64,000 bases of DNA from an uncultured Burkholderiales bacterium (GTDB lineage Bacteria > Pseudomonadota > Gammaproteobacteria > Burkholderiales > Eutrophovitaceae): NCBI GenBank assembly GCA_951812315.1, contig CATOSA010000026.1, forward strand, positions 1-64,000. Reading direction: 5' to 3'. Each line of letters opens with the position of its first letter. Position 1 is the stretch's first letter. Both the position numbers and the translations under genes were made by a program. Below the pieces are notes generated by a model. That model ran no database searches and was not told the DNA's origin. It saw only the letters and a program-made list of their open reading frames with translations. Below, piece after piece: positions 45,033-54,171 of this stretch.

Positions 45033-45902
45033 ATGAAAGTAGACATCAAGAATTTTATCGTCCCACCGTCCAGGAAGGTCAAGCTGGACAAGTGGCCGAC
45101 GCTGATCAAGCCGGTTTACGATTCGAAGCAAGAGTACAAGGCTTTGCTCGATGTACAGGTGGCAGCACTCAGTGAAAAACAGGAGATTCAGTACGCGTCA
45201 AACAGTTTCGCCGTGCTGGTGATCTTTCAGGCGATGGACGCGGCAGGAAAAGACAGTGCCATCAAACACGTCATGTCCGGCATCAACCCGCAGGGTTGCC
45301 AGGTATTCAGTTTCAAGCATCCGAGTGCGAACGAGCTGGATCATGATTACCTGTGGCGCACCACCCGCGCATTGCCCGAGCGCGGACGGATTGGCATTTT
45401 CAATCGCTCTTACTACGAGGAAGTTCTGGCAGTGCGCGTGCATCCGGAGATTCTCGAAGCACAGCGTATTCCGGACGGCCCGGTCAATGGAGATGAATTC
45501 TGGCAGGAACGTTACCGTTCCATCGTCGGCCTGGAGCGCCATCTGCATCACAACGGCACGCGGATCATAAAGTTCTTTCTGCACCTGTCGAAGGAGGAAC
45601 AGCGCAAACGATTACTGGCACGTATCGACAAACCCGAGAAGAACTGGAAAATCAGTCTCGCAGATGTCGAGGAAAGGGCTTTCTGGGATGAGTACATGCG
45701 GGCCTATGAAGACTGTCTGAGCGAGACCAGTACCCGCGAAGCGCCCTGGTATATCGTTCCGGCTGATGACAAGGCGAACGCCCGGTTGATCATTTCACAT
45801 ATCATTCTGGAGAGGTTCAAATCGCTCAAGCTGACTTACCCGACTCCCACTGAGGAGCATCGAAAAGAGCTGAAGCTGATCCGCAAGCAGCTGCTCGAAT
45901 AG
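45033..45902 (+). CDS. ppk2: Polyphosphate kinase 2 family protein
   Basis: This 289-residue P-loop kinase uses polyphosphate to phosphorylate nucleotides. The Walker A segment is [24 protein letters not shown] (about residue 68), followed by the Arg-rich [29 protein letters not shown] (Walker B Asp region and lid). The C-terminal part has [27 protein letters not shown]. The short single-domain form is the class that phosphorylates AMP/ADP; the exact class needs phylogeny. The gene stands alone. Confidence 0.93.
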   Translation: MKVDIKNFIVPPSRKVKLDKWPTLIKPVYDSKQEYKALLDVQVAALSEKQEIQYASNSFAVLVIFQAMDAAGKDSAIKHVMSGINPQGCQVFSFKHPSANELDHDYLWRTTRALPERGRIGIFNRSYYEEVLAVRVHPEILEAQRIPDGPVNGDEFWQERYRSIVGLERHLHHNGTRIIKFFLHLSKEEQRKRLLARIDKPEKNWKISLADVEERAFWDEYMRAYEDCLSETSTREAPWYIVPADDKANARLIISHIILERFKSLKLTYPTPTEEHRKELKLIRKQLLE

Positions 45903-46064
45903 GGCGTGTCACAAAACGTTTGGTCATGCACGTCCGGTAGCCCGTGCCGCGGCCAGCATCCCAGATACAACCTGCGATGACATTGGAATACTGCTTCTAA
46001 AAATCCACGCGACCGCCCCGTAGTCTATTTCGCCAAGCCACATCCAACATCACAGAGCCTATCC

Positions 46065-47204
46065 ATGAGTTCACTTGACCATCTCAAAGTACTGGATCTC
46101 ACAGCCCACCTGTCAGGGCCGTATTGCGCAATGATTCTCGCCGACCATGGGGCGGATGTCGTGAAGGTGGAGCGCCCCGATGGTGAAGACATGCGGCGCA
46201 CGCCACCGTTCGTCGACGGCGAGAGTGCACCCTTCATGCTGTGGAACCGCAACAAGCGCTCCATCACACTGAACTACAAGGACGCAGCCGATCTCAAACG
46301 ATTTCTTGCACTGGTACGCGTTGCCGACGTCGTGATCGAGAACTTCAGGCCCGGCACTACAACCCGGCTGGGCATTGGCTACGAAGCACTGAACAAGATC
46401 AATCCGCGTCTGATCTACTGCTCCATCTCCGGTTTTGGCCAGACGGGGCCTTATTCACCACGCGGTGGTTTCGACCTCGTTGCCTGCGGCATGTCAGGAT
46501 TGATGAGCGTTAACGGCCCGCCCGAAGGTCCGCCGTTTCGCATCCCGATTCCCGTCACTGACATTGCCGCCGGCATGAACGGCGCCATCGGCATTCTCAC
46601 CGCGTTGGCGGCTCGCGAAAAAACAGGGCTTGGCCAGCACGTCGATACGTCGTTATTCGACACCGGACTCGCGCTAGGTGTGTACGAAGCTGCCGGCGTG
46701 TTCGCCAACGGCGAAGTGCCGCAACGCCTTGGACAAGGCCATCGCGGCAGCGCCCCGTATCAGGTATTCCCGACCGCCAACGGCTACGTAACCATCGGTG
46801 GTGCCAACGATACCTTCTGGCGCGCCGCGTGCGAGATTCTGGAATGCACGCATTTCATCGACGACCCACGCTTTGTCAGCAATCCATTGCGTGTCAAGAA
46901 TGCTGCTGTTCTGGCAGCCGAACTCGAACCGTTCTTCCGTGCGCAGCCAACTTCATACTGGTGTGAGCGATTCGACGCAGCCGGTATTCCAGCAGGCCCG
47001 GTACAAAATCATGTGCAGGCATTGTCCGATCCACAAGCCGTTGCCCGCGACATGGTCGTCGAGACGGAGCACAGCAAAGCCGGCAAAATGAAAACGCTGG
47101 GCTTGCCGGTGAAACTATCCGCAACACCGGGCAAAGTATCTCGTGCAGCGCCGGTGCTGGCCGAGCACAACGACGAAGTGTTCAGCGATTGGCTGACGGA
47201 GTAG
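46065..47204 (+). CDS. CaiB/BaiF (class III) CoA-transferase
   Basis: This 379-residue protein begins LKVLDLTAHLSGPYCAMILADHGADVVKVERPDGEDMRR, the class III CoA-transferase start. It has VIENFRPGTTTRLGIGYEALN, SISGFGQTGPYSPRGGFD, and the catalytic aspartate in GQHVDTSLFDT (about residue 190). It moves CoA between carboxylic acids, forming aspartyl-CoA thioester intermediates. It stands alone, but is consistent with the acyl-CoA metabolism encoded at 22-32 kb. Confidence 0.92.
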   Translation: MSSLDHLKVLDLTAHLSGPYCAMILADHGADVVKVERPDGEDMRRTPPFVDGESAPFMLWNRNKRSITLNYKDAADLKRFLALVRVADVVIENFRPGTTTRLGIGYEALNKINPRLIYCSISGFGQTGPYSPRGGFDLVACGMSGLMSVNGPPEGPPFRIPIPVTDIAAGMNGAIGILTALAAREKTGLGQHVDTSLFDTGLALGVYEAAGVFANGEVPQRLGQGHRGSAPYQVFPTANGYVTIGGANDTFWRAACEILECTHFIDDPRFVSNPLRVKNAAVLAAELEPFFRAQPTSYWCERFDAAGIPAGPVQNHVQALSDPQAVARDMVVETEHSKAGKMKTLGLPVKLSATPGKVSRAAPVLAEHNDEVFSDWLTE

Positions 47205-47711
47205 GAGAAACCACTCCGCGGAAAGATCATGACCATGCAGCATTGAAACGTAATGACAATGGCATTTCTAGACCCGCTTGTTTTGGGATTTGAGTTAGCC
47301 CTGCGGAACCTATCGGCCACACATTTCAATTTTGTGTCGCACAGTTAGGGATATTTTGTTAAGCCACTCCGCGTTATCCGGACACTTCGATCGGACAACG
47401 CGGCTCGTTGCCTAGATGCGCCTCGAGATCGGTCGGTCTGGCCTAAGAAGGTCGTCAAGCGATCGCTCGATGACGGCAAGTTTTCACTACCAGGTGACGC
47501 AATTGACCACTACCATGCAGCTCGTTACAGTCTTTCTTCCGAGCAAGGTCGGCGTTTGGATTCCATAAGCACCCAGCCTCTCAGAACCGGAGGGTCACTG
47601 GGATCTGCTCAATCGACAACACCATGCGGCGTTCCATCGTCAATAGACACTTTCCGACGCTTCAAGGAAGGGTAAGTAAACGAACAAGAACACAAGAAGG
47701 GGGTCAACATT
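47205..47711. other. Intergenic region without recognised features
   Basis: This 507-base stretch is lower in G+C than its neighbours. No frame with coding character, repeat or hairpin terminator was recognised. It borders a block of decayed genes and may be remnant sequence. Confidence 0.4.
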
Positions 47712-48136
47712 ATGTTTAGGAAGCTCCGCTTTCCAATCGGTGTAGCGGCCATGCTGGTCATGCTCGTGTTTTTCTATGACTTCGCGGTCGACCAGCGGGT
47801 CTAACGTTTGGGGAGGCGGCGCTTAGCGCCAAATCTGCGCCGTTACCTTGGACTGATGCGCTTTTGTGTGCAGGAGCGATGCTTCTGGGCCTGGTCTTCG
47901 GCTCCATCTATGACAAGATCAAGGATCGCGAGAGGCGGATCTCGTATCTGCGGGAGATCAAAGCCGCAATCTCGAGCCCCTCGTTTTTTCGCGCACTCCT
48001 GGCGAGCCCGATCGTGTACTCAGCCGTCTACATCGCCGCCAAGTCTCAACCAGATGCCATAATCGCACTCGTGTTTGCGTTTGAGAACGGCTTTCTCTGC
48101 GAGGCAATCCTGCGTGAGCGCGCGCTTTCGAGCTAA
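47712..48136 (+). pseudogene. Small membrane protein, one-base frameshift
   Basis: From the ATG at 47712 (MFRKLRFPIGVAAMLVMLVF) the frame ends after VDQRV. A second frame continues without a gap: AGLTFGEAALSAKSAPLPW, a helix LLCAGAMLLGLVFGSIYD, a basic segment KIKDRERRISYLREIK, and a third hydrophobic segment to RERALSS. Restoring one G at about 47798 (CAGCGGG to CAGGCGGG) fuses them into a protein of about 140 residues with three membrane helices. No family is recognised. It overlaps the next gene's start by 23 bases. Confidence 0.62.
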
Positions 48137-48962
48137 CGTCCTCCTGTTCATCCTGGCCATAGGGTTCGTTGGGATTGCCTACCTTCGGCGAGGGAGCGAG
48201 GCAGAACAAGTAGTGCGAACCCTAGTCGATTCGGAACTCGTGTGTGATGTTGACGGCGCCCATGAAACGCTGCGTTTCTTGCTCGAGGGCACACTCTACA
48301 GCGAGCGATGGCGGATCAATCAGGCGCCCGTCGACGATGCCGTCAATTTTTATACTATCTGCCTGCACAAGTCTGGCGGAAGCAGGACTCAGGCGCTCGA
48401 TCGCCTGGTGGGCAACTGCTCGTATCTGGGCAAGCCCGGAATCATCTTCTGCGACCGCGCCTTTCTCGAAACCTTTCTCTTGCGCCGAAAGATCGATAGA
48501 GAACTGTCTTCGTTCCCATCTAAGGCCGCGAGATCGGCCATCTCGTCAACGGTCACTTGCCCGCACACTACGCTGCAAACCAGCTAGAAACTAAGCAACG
48601 TATCGTCATTGTCGCAGGCTCAGGAACTCGTAGCAGACGAGTGGCGCCTACGCCAAATATCACGCAACTCGGATCAGCTCATGGGGCTGCAACTGTTGCT
48701 CTACAACCTTCTCGCTGCAGAAGTTAGATCGAAGGTGGGTTCGGAGAACCTCTATCCGGGCACCGGAACACCAATAACTGGAGACTGGATCGACTACTCG
48801 GCTCTGGGTAGCCATCCCGAATTCGTACTTAGAGCAACCCGCATGTTGATACTCTCGCACAAGCTCGACGGCCACGATGGGTTCCTCAATCAGATCGAAG
48901 GATTTGCACGAGGCCTGCGAGCAAGCGAATCCTCACGCCCCTCAGTCTCCGAAGGACGCTGA
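48114..48962 (+). pseudogene. M48/M56-like membrane zinc metallopeptidase, decayed
   Basis: A membrane-anchored frame (MSARFRANVLLFILAIGFVG) runs to about 48535. The homology then continues in another frame as REIGHLVNGHL (HExxH-like with the first His replaced by Arg), and from about 48605 in a third frame as SQAQELVADEWRLRQIS, the downstream E-x-x-x-D of such peptidases. Order and spacing fit a gluzincin peptidase broken by two shifts and a ligand change. It presumably worked with the small membrane protein upstream, whose end overlaps its GTG start. Assignment rests on motifs only. Confidence 0.55.
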
Positions 48963-49200
48963 TAGGTCCCGTCGCAAGCCATATGAAGTTTTGCCACGTA
49001 TCGTCTGCTGTCTGTTCTTTCAATCGATTTCGTACCACATTTGGTGTCGAGATTCGGAATACTTGTTACAGCCATCGTACTTACACATCCCACCAGTGGG
49101 TACTCGTACCAATCGAGAGTCCAGTGCGACGGGTTATATCTCACGGTGGTGTAAGAATTATGGAGCCTAATCCCTTCTAGTTTCGCGGGAGAACGAAATC

Positions 49201-49590
49201 TTGAACGCAACCAGAAAAGTAACGACCGAACTGCTCGACTCTATCCAGGACGCATTCAACAGGCAGGACGTGGATGGCATCCTCTCTTATTTTGCCGACG
49301 CTTGTGAGTGGTTGATGGCGCGCGGTCCCGACCCGTGGGAAGGAAAACGTCTTCTCGGTAAGCCAGCCATCGCCGAAGTTCTGTCGGCAAGGTTCGCGGT
49401 CATTCCGGACATGCGCTGGGTCGACATGTCGCACTTCATATCTCTGGACGGCAACAAAGCCTGCTCCGAGTGGACAGTCAAAGGCACGCCGAAAGACGGC
49501 GAGGAAATCAACTTGCTGGGTTGCGACATATGGACCTTCTCAAACGGGCTGGTCACAAAGAAAGACACGTACTGGAAATACATCGGGTAA
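49201..49590 (+). CDS. SnoaL-like (NTF2-fold) protein
   Basis: This 129-residue protein has the cone-shaped NTF2/SnoaL pattern: LLDSIQDAFNRQDVDGILSYFADACEWLMARGPDPWEGKRLLGKPAIAEVL, then a strand HFISLDGNKACSEWTVKGT and a final WTFSNGLVTKKDTYWKY. Members are cyclases, isomerases or ligand carriers; no specific role is evident. The start is a TTG, with GGGAGA 10 bases before it. It stands alone. Confidence 0.85.
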   Translation: MNATRKVTTELLDSIQDAFNRQDVDGILSYFADACEWLMARGPDPWEGKRLLGKPAIAEVLSARFAVIPDMRWVDMSHFISLDGNKACSEWTVKGTPKDGEEINLLGCDIWTFSNGLVTKKDTYWKYIG

Positions 49591-49627
49591 CGAGACACAT
49601 TTACGCCCAATGTTGATCGGTACGTAC

Positions 49628-50010
49628 GTCGGCTTAGCGAAGCGTAAGCCGACACATGCGCGCCAAACGTGCCATTTATTCTCAACACGCAATGTCGGCT
49701 TACGCCCGAGGGCTAAGCCGACCGACGCACTAAAGAAGTACTTTCCCCCTTCTGAACCGCCGAGTAACGCAGGAGCGGCAGGGGTCTTCGGCGAGGACTG
49801 TCTGAGTCCGCGCGCCTCGCGCGGGCGAGTTCCGCGGCCGCCTGTCGCTTCGAGTAACGCAGGGTATCCCGAAGGGGCGGCTTAGTGGGGCGGCCTTCTT
49901 TGGCTTACCTTTCTTGGCCGCGCAAGAAAGGTAAGTAGCCGCCGGGCTACCCCCGGCTTGCCTGCTACGGCAGCAACGCCAGATCTCGCCGCAGTGCCCA
50001 CGAAAGGTCT
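49628..50010 (-). repeat. Structured dispersed repeat, copy C (variant stem)
   Basis: It starts with palindrome GTCGGCTTA/TAAGCCGAC (49628-49653) and a second at 49694-49722. The main stem is CTTACCTTTCTTG/CAAGAAAGGTAAG (49904-49935) instead of the version in copies A, B and D. Its loop complement is GCGGCC (49890-49895) with GGCCGC (49916-49921) instead of GTGCCC with GGGCAC. Both changes preserve pairing. It carries two GAGTAACGCAGG boxes around a module of about 100 bases. Confidence 0.87.
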
Positions 50011-50036
50011 GAACAACCCTGTTGGCTTACGTTACG

Positions 50037-50375
50037 CTACCCCGACCTATGCACTGAAAAAGTACTTCCCCCTTCTGAGCCGTCGAGTAACGCAGGAGTG
50101 GCAGGGGATTTCGGCGAGGACTGTCTGAGCGCGTAGTTTTTTGCGCGCGAGTTCCGCAGCCGCCTGTCGCTTCGAGTAACGCAGGGAATCCCGAAGGGAC
50201 GGTTTAGTGGGGTGCCCTTCTCTTTGGTTACTTTCTCTTGGGCACGCAAGAGAAAGTAACTAGCCGCCGGGCTACCCCCGGCACGCCTGCTATCGCAGCA
50301 ACGGCGGAATCTCGCCGCATTGCCCACGAATGGCTGAACGAGCCCGTCGACTTACGCCCAAGCGCAAAGCCGAAC
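50037..50375 (-). repeat. Structured dispersed repeat, copy D
   Basis: This is a second full copy placed directly after copy C in the same orientation. The stem GTTACTTTCTCTTG/CAAGAGAAAGTAAC is at 50227-50260, followed by the GCCGGG/CCCGGC hairpin, with two GAGTAACGCAGG boxes upstream. Short frames inside are repeat-derived. Confidence 0.85.
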
Positions 50376-50624
50376 TTCTCGCTAACGAGACTCATTTGCT
50401 CTGGACGTACTTAATCAGGCAACGCCTCACCATACCCATTCACTGTTCCCCGAATCGGACATTTCGGCAATAATCAGGTTATCTTGTGCTTGTTTGGCGC
50501 TATTGCTCGTCTCCGCCAGACCGGCGTTACGAAAAGTTGCCGAAAACGTTACCTTGAAAAACTCCGTCACACCTTGCGCATTCGTTTTGGTCCTTAGGTC
50601 GCCATCTGTGCGTCAAGCGGTGCA

Positions 50625-52865
50625 ATGAAATTGCTTTTGTCTCGCTTCGCTATTTCCGGCCTGGTTGCTGCCGCTTGCGCGATCGGCATAGTCCTTCCAC
50701 CTACGACCGCTTCCGAGTCGAACGCTGTGGCTGCCGAGCGGAACGCAGGCGACACGGTTCACGACTATTCCTCGTGGGCGGCGGATCCCACCGTGGCCGG
50801 ACCGGACTTGCCCCCGGTCGGGCGTTCGCTGTTTGACTTTGTCTTCACAAAAAGCGCAGGCGACACCCGGAAATACGACATACCTTTTCCTTTCACCGCA
50901 TTGCTCAACGAGATTCGCACACACCTGGACCATCGGCAGATCATGGGTGGGACGCGGGTGGCCATTATCCCGATGGGGCGCTCACTGCAACGTGTGGCGG
51001 CAGCTCCGGAATTTTTCGAGTTTCCACGCACCGTTGTTGCTGTCACCGGTGAGCCAGACACGGATACGCGCAATACCGGCATGGTGCTCAAGGATCGTCT
51101 TTACGTTGCGTACGTGGAGAAAACGGCAAGCCTCGAAATTATCAGCTACAACGAAACGGCGGGACGCTTCGAATTTCAGCTAGTGAAGGACTATCGCGCC
51201 GGCGCGCAGCCGAAAGTGTTTTATGCGGACCGGGCTGTATGTATTTCCTGCCACCAGAATCACGCGCCGATTTTCTCGCGGGCGATGTGGCGCGAGAGCA
51301 ATGCAAACGGGTTGATTGCGCACAGGCTGCGCGAAGCCGGCACCAGTATGCGTCTTAGCACGCAAGCCAATAATGGCTTCCCCGATAACATCGAGCAGGC
51401 GGCGATACGGGCCAATGATCTTGTGATGTTACAGACCGCATGGCAGCAAGGCTGCGCGGGCGATGCATCGCAATCACGCAATTGCCGGGCAACCGCATTC
51501 GCCGCAATTGTGCAGTACGGCCTTTCCGGCAAGCGCGGTTTTGATTTTGGCGAACAGAGTTATCGCGAGGACTTCTTCGCAACGCTCAGTCGCAACTGGT
51601 CTGACAAATGGCCACAAGGGTTGCGCGTTGGGCGATCAAGCATTGCCGATCGAAATCCGTTAGACGCCGGTGGTAAGGGCGAATCATCTTTCAACTGGAA
51701 AGCCGCGGTTCATATTCCGCCAAACCTCGACCCGCTTACCCCACGGCCGCCACACGAGACAGTGACAGTCGCAAAAGCCAGGGATACGCGCAGGATTATT
51801 TACGGGTGGACCAATGCCTTTGCGGCCAAAGATTTCCGCGCTGTTGACAGGCTTCTATTGCAGCGCGCTGCCGAAACGCAGATACAGAACGCTGTGTATC
51901 ATGCGCAATGCACGGCGAAACGAGCATACCCCGGCGCCCGGCTCAAACTGGACTGCACGAGTAATCCACAGGCAGAACATGCCATGTCTCTCGCCGGCCA
52001 CATTGAAGATTCCGGCAAGGGTCACCTGGCGCGGCTAAGTCTTGGGCCCACCGTCACATTGCGCAACGTAGACCTTGATGGTGAACCCGCGCAATCAAGC
52101 GGTGAGGAATATGTGTTCCACGCCGCGCCAAGAAAAGCCGCTCTTGCAACCAGACTCCCGGATGGCCGCAGACTCATCAGTGTGAAGATTCGCTGGAGTG
52201 CGGATGCGGGACGCGGCGACGGCGAGCAGTCGTTCGACGCCCTGTTTGAAGCCGAAATCATCGATGACTTTGTCCTCGTGCGTGACGCCATCGACCGGAT
52301 GCTGGAACACAATCCTGCCCTGTTCGACGATGCACCATTGATGCGTGCCAGGCTAATGCCGGCACTACTCTTGCAGTTGCAATCGCCCGAAAAGTCGGCA
52401 AACGAGGACCCCTGGTGCTGCATTGATGACAGCGGAATGCCATCCGTGACGCGCGACGCTCCGGAGGTCGACGCGGCTGTGATGGAAAATGAACAGCTAC
52501 GGCCATTCTTTCGCTATTGCGCAACCTGTCATCTCACTGCTGAACAGTTTCCCCCGAACTTTCTGTCCGGCAAGGCAGATCAGGTCGCAGAGAACCTGCG
52601 CCGATGCGCGCCTCGCATGCTGGTGCGGCTGTCGGCCTGGAGTGCACCAGCATGGCAAAGGGTGAAATCGCCGATGCCACCGGCAACCGCCCTGCCCGCG
52701 CTGGGAACTAATGAACAACAGTGGGCAACCAGCGAGGACTTCGAGCAAATGCGCGCTTACGTGGAAGACCTGGTACGGAAGACGGATCAGCAAGCCGAAG
52801 AAGTAGCCGCGGTTGCCGGCGAAGCATATGAAGGACTGCCGCCCTGCCTGCCGCCTGTGCACTGA
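50625..52865 (+). CDS. Large exported two-heme c-type protein of unknown function
   Basis: This 746-residue protein has a signal peptide (MKLLLSRFAISGLVAAACAIGIVL). It has two c-heme sites: CISCH at residues 206-210, followed by QNHAPIFSRAMWRESNANG, and CATCH at 632-636, followed by LTAEQFPPNF. The 420 residues between them are beta-rich with a few paired cysteines and no recognised domain; the tail is Glu/Ala-rich. Diheme proteins of this size are usually oxidases, peroxidase-like or electron carriers, but the layout does not match MauG/CcpA closely. It stands alone after repeat copy D. Confidence 0.82.
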   Translation: MKLLLSRFAISGLVAAACAIGIVLPPTTASESNAVAAERNAGDTVHDYSSWAADPTVAGPDLPPVGRSLFDFVFTKSAGDTRKYDIPFPFTALLNEIRTHLDHRQIMGGTRVAIIPMGRSLQRVAAAPEFFEFPRTVVAVTGEPDTDTRNTGMVLKDRLYVAYVEKTASLEIISYNETAGRFEFQLVKDYRAGAQPKVFYADRAVCISCHQNHAPIFSRAMWRESNANGLIAHRLREAGTSMRLSTQANNGFPDNIEQAAIRANDLVMLQTAWQQGCAGDASQSRNCRATAFAAIVQYGLSGKRGFDFGEQSYREDFFATLSRNWSDKWPQGLRVGRSSIADRNPLDAGGKGESSFNWKAAVHIPPNLDPLTPRPPHETVTVAKARDTRRIIYGWTNAFAAKDFRAVDRLLLQRAAETQIQNAVYHAQCTAKRAYPGARLKLDCTSNPQAEHAMSLAGHIEDSGKGHLARLSLGPTVTLRNVDLDGEPAQSSGEEYVFHAAPRKAALATRLPDGRRLISVKIRWSADAGRGDGEQSFDALFEAEIIDDFVLVRDAIDRMLEHNPALFDDAPLMRARLMPALLLQLQSPEKSANEDPWCCIDDSGMPSVTRDAPEVDAAVMENEQLRPFFRYCATCHLTAEQFPPNFLSGKADQVAENLRRCAPRMLVRLSAWSAPAWQRVKSPMPPATALPALGTNEQQWATSEDFEQMRAYVEDLVRKTDQQAEEVAAVAGEAYEGLPPCLPPVH

Positions 52866-52946
52866 AACGGGAATCTCTCTGCGGTCGGAGAATCTCGATT
52901 GTCCTGCGCGTCACTACCCAACACCCGTTAGTTCGAACGAAACTCC

Positions 52947-54143
52947 TCAGGCCATGCCCGCTTGCGTAGTGGCGAGCTGTTGTTCATCGGCCGGCAAAAT
53001 CGCCATGGCATCGATCGACCTTGCCGACTCTTCTCGCACCAAACGATCAAGCGTCGCGTAATGTCCGTGCCAGATTTTCTTGATCAACGGTCGAAAGAGT
53101 GACAGCTTCATGCGCGTAACCATGCCCCGATCTGTCGCGCGCATACGAAGATAAATCCTGCATTTCGAGTCGGCAAGTTCCTGAAAATCGAACGTGGCCA
53201 TTCCGGCCGGCGGCTTCGCCAGTGACTTGCCTTCCGGTGTGGTCACCATCGTAATGTAGTCAAAAGGCCGCCAGTCAACAACACGATGGTTCAAGCGGTA
53301 GCTACCGTGGTCACAATAACTTTCAGCGCCGATACCGGTGCGCCCATCCGACGAGGGTTTGGCTTCTACACTGGTGGTATCCGATTGCCACTTCAACCTG
53401 CGGCTGGCATCGATATGATATGCCCAGACCACGCTTGGGGGCGCGGGCACATCAACGCTAATTTCAAGATCCGCATTCCCTGAATCCACGAAGTACCGCT
53501 TTGCACCGTTATAGCGCCCGACGGCGGCCTTGAGATCGATAACGCGGCCCTCCACCTCTCCCAGTTCCTCGTAAACCTCTACGTGCCGTGGCGCACCAAG
53601 ACCGGTGTTGGCATTGGCAGACTGGTTCACAAATGCGCTGGTAAGAAACGCATAGGCCTGAATTCCTGTGCTCTTGATTACGCTGTTCTTCAACAAACGA
53701 TGCGTCAGGATGACATCGGAACCGATAAGCTTGATGCCGTTCGGCACCTCGCACGGTGCATACTCGCCGTAGTGGGCTACGCACTTCAGATCAAGCGCCT
53801 TGATTGCCTGGCAGGCTTTGCACGTGCACGACGTGTTGGTGATCATCTGCTCCTGTAACAGACGAAATGCCGCGTAACACGCCTCCATGATGTCAACCAA
53901 CCGTTCCGGGTCTTCAACCGCCACTTCGGGCGCAAAAGAAAAAACGGCGGCGCCTTCGAGTTCAATAAAACGAAGCGGCGCTGACAGTTCACTGATCAGC
54001 AGATCGGTGATTTCCGATAGTATGCCGCGCGCATGCTCGAGCTCGTTCTTTGCCAGATAAGACGTATAGCCCGTGATGTCGGCAATGACAAAGTACCCGT
54101 ATCGGGCACTGCCCTGTATTGGCGCTTCGCGTCGTTTATTCAT
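52947..54143 (-). CDS. DUF2652 (cyclase-like) plus SRPBCC fusion protein
   Basis: This 398-residue protein starts YGYFVIADITGYTSYLAKNELEHARGIL, the nucleotidyl-cyclase-like start of DUF2652, with a metal-binding Asp. A cysteine cluster CTCKACQAI lies near residue 105, then VILTHRLLKNSV. The C-terminal half (from about 235) is an SRPBCC/START-like lipid-binding fold (ISVDVPAPPSVVWAYHIDASRRLKWQSDT). It may couple a signalling-type domain to lipid or ketide sensing; no activity is shown. It is convergent with the diheme gene. Confidence 0.82.
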   Translation of the reverse strand: MNKRREAPIQGSARYGYFVIADITGYTSYLAKNELEHARGILSEITDLLISELSAPLRFIELEGAAVFSFAPEVAVEDPERLVDIMEACYAAFRLLQEQMITNTSCTCKACQAIKALDLKCVAHYGEYAPCEVPNGIKLIGSDVILTHRLLKNSVIKSTGIQAYAFLTSAFVNQSANANTGLGAPRHVEVYEELGEVEGRVIDLKAAVGRYNGAKRYFVDSGNADLEISVDVPAPPSVVWAYHIDASRRLKWQSDTTSVEAKPSSDGRTGIGAESYCDHGSYRLNHRVVDWRPFDYITMVTTPEGKSLAKPPAGMATFDFQELADSKCRIYLRMRATDRGMVTRMKLSLFRPLIKKIWHGHYATLDRLVREESARSIDAMAILPADEQQLATTQAGMA

Positions 54144-54171
54144 GGGTGTCCGAATTCACTGGATTCAGATT

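Noticed and set aside
7647-50327. Several 60-125 residue frames inside the dispersed repeats (sequences like LLRAQEKVTKEKGTP)
   Set aside because: They recur only because the repeat recurs, occur in any frame and follow the hairpin sequence, so they are not independent genes.
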